Shown here: piece by piece, positions 58,533-64,000 of the stretch
How the letters are laid out: every line of letters begins with the position of its first letter
How positions within the stretch are numbered: position 1 is the first letter of the stretch
Assembly (NCBI RefSeq): GCF_003323735.1
Contig: NZ_QOIM01000034.1
Location: 62,001-126,000, forward strand
Length of the DNA stretch: 64,000 nt
Direction: 5' to 3'
From: Streptomyces reniochalinae
GTDB lineage: Bacteria > Actinomycetota > Actinomycetes > Streptomycetales > Streptomycetaceae
Notes under the pieces: model-generated
Told to the model about the DNA's origin: nothing
What the model saw: the letters and a program-made list of their open reading frames with translations, nothing else
Database searches by the model: none
Translations under genes and position numbers: made by a program

Positions 58533-59576
58533 TCACTCGCGGCGGCGGAAGAGGCGGCGCAGGCCCCACCACACCGCGAGAGCGGCGGCGAAGGTGGCGG
58601 CGCCGAGACCGAGCGTGCGGTCGTCGTCGCCCGAGGCGCTCCCCTCGTCACCGCCACCGCCCTTGCCGTCGCCCCCGGACGAGGACGCCTCACGCACCGA
58701 GTCGGGCACGGCCTCGCCCTGGAGCTGTGCGGGCTCGACACCGCTGCCCGCACCCTCGGAGCCGAACATCAGCGTCCGCCCGTCCGGGGTGAAGGTCACC
58801 GACTCGCCCTGCCGCTGCAACGGCACCGGCACGGAGCCGATCTTGTCCGGCTTGCCGTCCTTCCACCGGTAGGCGTAGCCGCTGAAGTAGCCGCGCAGCA
58901 CCAGCCGCGTGCCGTCGGGCGAGAACGCCCCGTCGGTGGCCTCGAAGTCGATGTCGGCGATCCGCGAGAAGGTGTTGGTGCCGGCCGCGTCGAGGCGCCG
59001 CGGCCCCGCGTAGACGCCGGCTTCGCCCTTCGCGTTCTTGCTGGCGATGTAGACGCGCCCGGTCTTGGGATGCACCATCAGCGACTCGGCGTTGCGGGGG
59101 CCGTCGGCGTAGCGGACGGTGTAGCGCGTCGGCGTCACGGTGATGTCGCCGTCCAGCCGCTTCGGTTCGGGGAAGCGGTAGATCCACACCTCGGACCAGG
59201 AGCCGTCGAGGTTGTCGCCGATGTCGCCGACGAACACGTCGCCGTCGGGCCCGACGGAGATGGCCTCCACGTCGCGGGGGTCGATGCCGCGCAGGACGAC
59301 CCTGGCGACGGTCTTGCCCGTGCGGCTGTCGACGGCGTACACGTACGGTCCGTCGTCGGAGTCGTTGTGCGTCCAGTAGACGCCCTCGTGGGCGCGGCTG
59401 GCGGCCAGGCCGCTGGACTCGGTGATGCGGGAGTCCCGGATCGTGAAGCCCTTGGGTTCGTCCGCCGCCCGGGCGGGAAGGGGGGCGGAGGCGAGCCCCG
59501 CGGCCAGGACCGCCGCGGCCAGCGCCGCCTTCTGCCGGATCCCGACGACGGACCCACGTGTGCGCTCAGAGGACAT
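58533..59576 (-). CDS. Exported, membrane-anchored beta-propeller-like protein
   Basis: A 347-aa protein. Signal peptide residues 1-38 (ALAAAVLAAGLASAPLPARA). Beta-propeller-like body: PYVYAVDSRTGKTVARVVLR, GPDGDVFVGDIGDNLDGSW, FSPDGTRLVLRGYFSGYAYR, FTPDGRTLMFGSEG, resembling WD40-like or YncE-type repeats. Ser/Gly/Asp-rich linker, then a C-terminal membrane anchor, FAAALAVWWGLRRLFRRRE. It lacks an LPXTG sortase motif. Its mature part faces outside. A possible DUF of the esterase-like type cannot be excluded. Divergent from the SGNH gene 58 bp away. Confidence 0.75.
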   Translation of the reverse strand: MSSERTRGSVVGIRQKAALAAAVLAAGLASAPLPARAADEPKGFTIRDSRITESSGLAASRAHEGVYWTHNDSDDGPYVYAVDSRTGKTVARVVLRGIDPRDVEAISVGPDGDVFVGDIGDNLDGSWSEVWIYRFPEPKRLDGDITVTPTRYTVRYADGPRNAESLMVHPKTGRVYIASKNAKGEAGVYAGPRRLDAAGTNTFSRIADIDFEATDGAFSPDGTRLVLRGYFSGYAYRWKDGKPDKIGSVPVPLQRQGESVTFTPDGRTLMFGSEGAGSGVEPAQLQGEAVPDSVREASSSGGDGKGGGGDEGSASGDDDRTLGLGAATFAAALAVWWGLRRLFRRRE

Positions 59577-59634
59577 GGGCTCAAGTGTCCAGCATCACGG
59601 TGCGTGTCGGTTGGTGATCCACCAGGATGAGCGC

Positions 59635-60312
59635 ATGCGCATCCTCTTCGTCGGCGACTCCATGACGATCGGAGCCGCCGGCGACCACACCTGGCGCTAC
59701 CGGATGTGGCAGCACCTGACCCGCACACTGCCGGACGGCACCGTCCACGTCGTCGGCCCGCGCACCGCGCTGCACGAGGACTCGCACCGCTACGCCGACC
59801 CCGGCTTCCCCGCACACGCGCGCGCCCACCTCGCGGGCTGGGGCGAGGGGTGGCTGCACATGGCGCCGCTGATCGGCCGGGTGGTGGCGGAGCACGACGC
59901 CGACACGCTGCTCGTCTCGCTGGGCCTGATCGACCTGGGGTTCTACACGGGGCCCGAGGAGACGCTGGCCAACGTCGAGGCGTTCCTCGCCCGCGCACGG
60001 GCCGCGAACCCGACGCTGCGGGCCGTGCTGCTGCCCGTCATACCCAACGTGCGCGCGGCGAGCGACCCCGCGTTCGCCGCCGCGTGCGCGCACTTCAACA
60101 CGCTGCTGGCCAAGACGGTGGCCGAGCACGCGGAGCCGCGCTCGCCGCTGCTGCTCGCCTCGGCCCCGGAGGACTGGTCGCCCGAGCGCGACACCTACGA
60201 CGGCACCCACCCCTCGCCAGAGGGTGAGCACCGGATCGCCGCCGCGTTCGCCGACGCACTCCACCAGGCGTGGGCCGTGGGTGGGCCGTACCGGTTCACA
60301 CCGGTCTGTTGA
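59635..60312 (+). CDS. SGNH/GDSL-family hydrolase
   Basis: A 225-aa protein from ATG 59635. Block I: RILFVGDSMTIGAAGDHTWR with the nucleophile Ser in GDSM. Block V: YDGTHPSPEGEHRIAAAF with Asp and His of the catalytic pair. The block III position reads SLGLIDLGF rather than the usual GxND, so one oxyanion-hole residue is changed. No signal peptide, so a cytosolic esterase or acetylhydrolase-type enzyme is likely. The only partners are the divergent propeller protein and a secreted protein downstream. Confidence 0.8.
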   Translation: MRILFVGDSMTIGAAGDHTWRYRMWQHLTRTLPDGTVHVVGPRTALHEDSHRYADPGFPAHARAHLAGWGEGWLHMAPLIGRVVAEHDADTLLVSLGLIDLGFYTGPEETLANVEAFLARARAANPTLRAVLLPVIPNVRAASDPAFAAACAHFNTLLAKTVAEHAEPRSPLLLASAPEDWSPERDTYDGTHPSPEGEHRIAAAFADALHQAWAVGGPYRFTPVC

Positions 60313-60411
60313 CCACGAAAACCGCTCAGCCGCCGATACGGTCACTTTCCGCACTGCGCGCCGGAAGCCGCTTTCGGCCACCGGTCCGGCCCGTGAGGAA
60401 AGGACTGCCGT

Positions 60412-61461
60412 ATGACACCACGTCACCGCGCCCTCCCCCGCCGGGCGGTGTGGCTGCTGTGCACGCTGGCGCCCGCGCTGTGCGCGTTCGCCGCCGCGCC
60501 CGGCGCCCCCACGGCGGCGGCAGCCGGACGGGAGGGGGCGGAAGCGGCGGGTGTGACACTCCCCGTACAGCAGCACTCCTCCCCGCTGCGGGCCGTCTCC
60601 ACCGCCACCTACCGGCTCGACGCCGGGGAGAAACTCGCCCTGGACACCCCCGCGATGACCTTCTCCGTGGACTCCTGGGGCTCGGGGCGGCCCACCAACA
60701 TCGGCACCACCCTGCTGCTCACCTGCACGGGCCCGGACGGACGCCCTGCCCTGCGCGCGCACGACGGGGCCAACCTGACCCCCGACGAGCAGCACAGGGA
60801 CCCCGACATCCGCGCCCTGCTCGTCGCCGAGGACAGCGGAACCCACCGCTGCGAGTTGAGCGCCTCCGCCTACAGCACCGCCCGCGCCCCGGGCATGACG
60901 GTACGGCTGGCCGGCCGGGAGCCGCTCGACGGCGAACGAGGACTGGCCGGGACCCGCGCGAGCCGCGACGCCACCACCTGGACGCGCCCCGCCGCGCAGG
61001 GCGACCTGCTGCTGTCACCCGGCACGGTGGCCGAACCGATGACCACGCGGCAGAGCGTGGGAACCACGGGGCCCCTGCCCCGCACCCGCCTGGACATCGC
61101 GGTCGACGCCGAGGTCACCACCTGCAACAGGGCCGACGCCTACGGCCTGTGCGAGCCGCGCCACCCACGCGCCTCGGGCGCCACGCTCGCCTCCTGGGTG
61201 GAGGTCCAGGGGCTGGACGAGGCGGGCGAGCCGGTGGGCGCACCGCACAGGTCCCCCACGCGGACGCGGACGGTGAGCGCCGCCAAGCACCACACGATGC
61301 TGCACCACACGGTGCGCGTCTTCGTCCCGGGCGAGGTCGAGCAGGTGGACGTCGCGGTCAAGACGCAGGTCGTCTCGGGGGACCACATGGTCTTCCACGC
61401 GGGCTACGGCTACGCGCGCGGCGTACTGACCAAGCCGCCCTCGGGGCTGCCCACGCTCTGA
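60412..61461 (+). CDS. Secreted protein of unknown function
   Basis: A 349-aa protein with a Sec signal peptide (residues 1-38, RRAVWLLCTLAPALCAFAAA, likely cleaved after AAAAG). The mature part is beta-rich with paired cysteines, TLLLTCTGPDGR, TTCNRADAYGLCEPRHP, and DVAVKTQVVSGDHMVFHAG. I do not recognise the family. GAGGAAAGG precedes the ATG. Coding is supported by the signal peptide and codon use. A 338-bp gap follows before the TetR gene. Confidence 0.8.
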   Translation: MTPRHRALPRRAVWLLCTLAPALCAFAAAPGAPTAAAAGREGAEAAGVTLPVQQHSSPLRAVSTATYRLDAGEKLALDTPAMTFSVDSWGSGRPTNIGTTLLLTCTGPDGRPALRAHDGANLTPDEQHRDPDIRALLVAEDSGTHRCELSASAYSTARAPGMTVRLAGREPLDGERGLAGTRASRDATTWTRPAAQGDLLLSPGTVAEPMTTRQSVGTTGPLPRTRLDIAVDAEVTTCNRADAYGLCEPRHPRASGATLASWVEVQGLDEAGEPVGAPHRSPTRTRTVSAAKHHTMLHHTVRVFVPGEVEQVDVAVKTQVVSGDHMVFHAGYGYARGVLTKPPSGLPTL

Positions 61462-61799
61462 GGCCGCCTGCCCGCCCCGGGGAATCCGGGTGCCTGACGA
61501 GGCGACGACTACGCGACGGAGACCGGCAAACCCGGCGATATCCCGCCGGCCGCCGCATCTTTCGCGTCGGAACCGGCCGGCGCCCGTCGTCCGGCGCGGC
61601 CGGTGCGTCAGACTGTCGATCATGCGTGAGCCTGTCGACCGCGCCCGCCGCACTTCTCGTGAACGTCCCGTGCGCAACGGTGCGAAACCGTGCGCACAGG
61701 GCGCTCACCTCCCCCGACTAATGCGCGCTGACGCGCACTAACTGGTATGACAGTAACCGGAACGCTTCCCTCGACGCAACGCGGAATCACAGCCCGAAC
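61462..61799. other. 338-bp intergenic region upstream of TetR gene
   Basis: Between the secreted protein and the TetR gene. The only structured item is the palindrome at 61719-61740; the rest has neither a gene nor a clear terminator. Confidence 0.5.
61719..61740. promoter_or_regulatory. Imperfect palindrome upstream of TetR gene
   Basis: TAATGCGCG-CTGA-CGCGCACTA, arms matching at 8 of 9 positions, 60 bp before the TetR start. Typical place for autoregulation. Confidence 0.55.
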
Positions 61800-62519
61800 A
61801 TGACCGAGCCACGACCGCACGGGTCCGCCCGCCCCGGAGGACGGACCGCCCGCACCCGCGCCGCCGTCCTGGCGGCCGCCCGAGAAGAGCTGCGCACCCA
61901 GGACTACGCCTCCCTCACCGTCGACCTGCTCGCCCAGCGCTCCGGAGTGCACGCCGCCACGATCCGCCGCCGCTGGCGCACGGTGGAGGGCGTCATCACC
62001 GACCTGCTCGGCGAGCACGGCACCAGCGCCATCCCCATCCCCGACACCGGCGGCCTGCGAGGCGACCTGCACGCCATGGCGGGCAACATCGCCGGCTTCC
62101 ACGCCGCACCCGAGAACCGGCGCCTCGTCGAGGGCATCGTGGCGGCGGCCGCCATGGAGCCGGGCGCCGAACAGGTGCTGCGCGAGACGTTCGCGGCCCG
62201 GCTGCGCCAGGTCTCGGTGCTGCTGGAGCGGGCCGTCACGCGCGGGGAGGTGCCGCCCGACACCGACACCGTGGAGGTCATCGCCGCCCTCGGCGCCCCC
62301 TTCTACTACCGGCTGCTGATCAGCCGCCGCCCCCTCGACGCCGAGGTCGTCCGCACCAGCGCCGAGTCCGCGTACCTGGCCGCGACGCACGGCGTCTTCC
62401 GCCGCCGCGAAACGGAGGTTCCGGACGGCGCGCCACCGAGCGACGCGCCCCAGGGCGAGGCGCCCCCGGGCGGCACACCCCCTGGCGGGGCCCCGCCCGG
62501 TGACACGGGCAGCGGATGA
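61800..62519 (+). CDS. TetR/AcrR family transcriptional regulator
   Basis: A 239-aa regulator. HTH: RTRAAVLAAAREELRTQDYA with LLAQRSGVHAATIRRRWRTV. The ligand domain has a TetR C-terminal fold (GDLHAMAGNIAGFHAAPENR, GAEQVLRETFAARLRQV). The last 35 residues are Pro/Gly/Ala repeats (PPGGTPPGGAPPGD) not present in relatives. A palindrome (61719) upstream suggests autorepression. The aldo/keto reductase downstream in the same direction (110 bp gap) is a possible target. Confidence 0.85.
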   Translation: MTEPRPHGSARPGGRTARTRAAVLAAAREELRTQDYASLTVDLLAQRSGVHAATIRRRWRTVEGVITDLLGEHGTSAIPIPDTGGLRGDLHAMAGNIAGFHAAPENRRLVEGIVAAAAMEPGAEQVLRETFAARLRQVSVLLERAVTRGEVPPDTDTVEVIAALGAPFYYRLLISRRPLDAEVVRTSAESAYLAATHGVFRRRETEVPDGAPPSDAPQGEAPPGGTPPGGAPPGDTGSG

Positions 62520-62629
62520 CGCAGGCAGCGGGCGACCCAGGCCGCAGGCCGCGGGTGACGCAAGACGCGCGGGAGGCAACCTGCCGCGCGTCTTGCTTCG
62601 AGCGCACTCCAGCCGCCTAGCGTGGCCGC

Positions 62630-63628
62630 ATGAGGTACACGCAGCTCGGACGCACGGGACTCAAGGTCAGCAGGCTCGTCCTCGGCACGATGAACTTCGG
62701 GCCGCAGACCGACGAGGCCGACAGCCACGCGATCATGGACGCCGCGCTGGACGCCGGCGTCAACTTCTTCGACACCGCCAACGTCTACGGCTGGGGCGAC
62801 AACAAGGGCCGCACCGAGGAGATCATCGGCAGCTGGTTCGCCAAGGGCGAGGGGCGGCGCGACAAGACGATCCTGGCCACCAAGGGCTACGCCAACATGG
62901 CGGGCGACGGCGCGGCGCCCTGGCCCAACCACGACAAGCTCTCCGCCGTCAACATCCGCAGGTCCGTCGAGGCGAGCCTGCGGCGCCTGGGCACCGACCG
63001 CATCGACCTGTACCAGTTCCACCACGTCGACCGGGCCACGCCCTGGGACGAGATCTGGCAGGCCATGGACGTCCTCGTGCAGCAGGGCAAGGTCCTCTAC
63101 GTCGGCTCCAGCAACCACGCGGGCTGGCACCTCGCGCAGGCCAACGAGACGGCCGCGCGGCGCGGCTCGCTCGGGCTGGTCAGCGAACAGTGCCTCTACA
63201 ACCTCGCCGAGCGCCGCGCCGAGATGGAGGTCGTTCCGGCCGCGGAGTCCTACGGGCTCGGGGTCATCCCCTGGTCACCGCTGCACGGCGGGCTGCTGGG
63301 CGGTGCGCTGCGCAAGGCGCGGGAGGGCGGCGGTGGCCGCACCGCGTCGGGGCGCGCCGCCACCGCGCTGGAGGACCCGGCCGTCAGGGACCGGATCGAG
63401 GCTTACGAGAACCTGGCCGCCGAGCACGGCCTGGAGCCCGGCGAGGTGGCCCTCGCCTGGCTGCTGTCGCGGCCCGGCGTCACAGGCCCGATCGTCGGAC
63501 CGCGCACCGCCGACCAGCTCAGCTCGGCGCTGCGCGCCGTCGAACTCGACCTCGGCGACGCACTGCTCGCCTCGCTGGACGAGATCTTCCCGGGTCCAGG
63601 GCCCTCCCCCGAGGCCTTCGCCTGGTGA
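62630..63628 (+). CDS. Aldo/keto reductase
   Basis: A 332-aa NADPH-dependent reductase of the YghZ/potassium-channel-beta-like group (AKR). Catalytic tetrad: Asp and Tyr in FFDTANVYGWGDNKGRTEE, Lys in TILATKGYANMAG, His in YQFHHVDRATPWDE. Cofactor-binding sites: SEQCLYNLAERRAE and GPRTADQLSSALRAVEL. Its substrate is unknown; enzymes of this group reduce aldehydes. It follows the TetR gene, which may control it. Confidence 0.9.
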   Translation: MRYTQLGRTGLKVSRLVLGTMNFGPQTDEADSHAIMDAALDAGVNFFDTANVYGWGDNKGRTEEIIGSWFAKGEGRRDKTILATKGYANMAGDGAAPWPNHDKLSAVNIRRSVEASLRRLGTDRIDLYQFHHVDRATPWDEIWQAMDVLVQQGKVLYVGSSNHAGWHLAQANETAARRGSLGLVSEQCLYNLAERRAEMEVVPAAESYGLGVIPWSPLHGGLLGGALRKAREGGGGRTASGRAATALEDPAVRDRIEAYENLAAEHGLEPGEVALAWLLSRPGVTGPIVGPRTADQLSSALRAVELDLGDALLASLDEIFPGPGPSPEAFAW

Positions 63629-63708
63629 GACGGGGCTCGCGGGCCCCTGCTCGGCGAGCGGGCAGGTGCCCGCGGCTCGGCGACCGGGCAGGGCCCGCCG
63701 CGGTCGGC

Positions 63709-63801
63709 TCAGTGGCCGCTCAGCGCCGAGGCCAGGACGACCACGACGAAGAGCGCCACCAGCACACCGGTCACGATGCGCATTCTGGTCTTCGCGTTCA
63801 C
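63709..63801 (-). CDS. Small single-pass membrane protein (30 aa)
   Basis: GTG 63801 to TGA 63709 encodes MNAKTRMRIVTG followed by a hydrophobic helix (VLVALFVVVVLASALSG) and a terminal His; an earlier GTG at 63807 is possible. The basic head and single helix suggest a cytoplasmic-side-in membrane peptide. I recall similar short proteins in streptomycetes with no known role. No clear ribosome-binding site. Confidence 0.55.
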   Translation of the reverse strand: MNAKTRMRIVTGVLVALFVVVVLASALSGH

Positions 63802-63848
63802 GGTCACCACGGTAACCGGCGGGTGCGACAGGCCACGGCCCGGCCCCG

Positions 63849-64000
63849 TCACCCGCCCAGTGGCCAGCGCCCCACCGGCACATAGCGGGGCTGCTCGCCC
63901 GGGACGCCGCTGGTGGGCGGCTCGCTGCGGACGAGGAGCAGTTCCCGTGCACTCCAGCTGGAGCCCGCGAAGGGCTCCAGCTGGACCACGTAGGGGCGCA
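63849..64000 (-). CDS. C-terminal end of a gene running off the window
   Basis: An open frame from the right edge ends with TGA at 63849. It reads RPYVVQLEPFAGSSWSAREL, then LLVRSEPPTSGVPGEQ and RYVPVGRWPLGG at the end. G/C-rich third positions and protein-like composition support coding. The family is not recognisable from 49 residues. Confidence 0.6.
   Translation of the reverse strand, partial: RPYVVQLEPFAGSSWSARELLLVRSEPPTSGVPGEQPRYVPVGRWPLGG

Noticed and set aside
1..64000. tRNA, rRNA, CRISPR, prophage or insertion sequence
   Set aside because: No clover-leaf-like tRNA ends, no regular spacer-repeat array, and no transposase, integrase or phage structural genes were seen by eye.

Overview
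The base composition (very high GC, G/C in nearly every third codon position), the GTG starts, the many 1-4 bp start/stop overlaps and the gene families point to a Streptomyces (Actinomycetota) chromosome. The gene order purU / iron repressor dmdR1 / SIS isomerase / PAS protein / pdxH / citrate synthase / serC looks, from memory and without any search, like a conserved core-chromosome neighbourhood of Streptomyces. I saw no phage, insertion sequence, CRISPR array, rRNA or tRNA.

Layout. 1-3833: end of an ADP-forming acyl-CoA synthetase, an enoyl-CoA hydratase and a flavin reductase. 3884-8426: a flavodoxin-fold reductase, an MFS transporter and, divergent from it, two tandem GlxA-type (DJ-1 + AraC) regulators that share a nearly identical 244-bp block. 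8523-21002: a catabolic block with alcohol and aldehyde dehydrogenases, an SDR enzyme, a cyclase-family hydrolase, a translationally coupled amidohydrolase/acyl-CoA dehydrogenase/acyl-CoA dehydrogenase operon and a divergent acyl-CoA ligase. Three copies of one palindromic operator tie parts of it into a regulon. 21113-24064: STAS protein, ECF-like sigma factor and a coupled zinc-finger protein fused to a maleylpyruvate-isomerase-like domain. 24088-31705: purU, two unknown proteins, an HTH regulator, a primase/polymerase-like protein and an alpha/beta hydrolase that lacks its nucleophile serine.

32150-39618: dmdR1, a SIS sugar-phosphate protein behind a DasR-like site, a PAS/GAF protein, an unexplained small transcription unit (35639-35864), pdxH, citrate synthase with a switch-like leader, and a beta-propeller-like protein. 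39691-43905: DUF4232 lipoprotein, a Scr1/DUF397/ATPase regulatory island and a Tat-type glycosidase-like lipoprotein. 43999-53426: a seven-gene leftward operon (TIGR03084, AtuA family, carboxyltransferase, biotin carboxylase, acyl-CoA dehydrogenase, enoyl-CoA hydratase, TetR) for carboxylation and beta-oxidation of a branched or acyclic-terpene-like acyl-CoA, with a TetR-type palindrome at its head. 53650-64000: an AraC remnant, a large FAD/Fe-S oxidase, serC, secreted and membrane proteins, an SGNH hydrolase, a TetR regulator, an aldo/keto reductase and two small or partial genes.

Two themes recur. Acyl-CoA catabolism is encoded at three places (1-3833, 8523-21002, 44889-53426) under different apparent operators. 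Many genes and gaps carry degenerate tandem repeats (28-36 bp units, or 8-15 bp) at protein ends and between genes, and a Streptomyces-type dispersed repeat has entered the AtuA gene in frame. The most interesting unexplained items are the small peptide/structured-RNA unit at 35639-35864 and the mutually exclusive hairpins before citrate synthase at 37065-37108.
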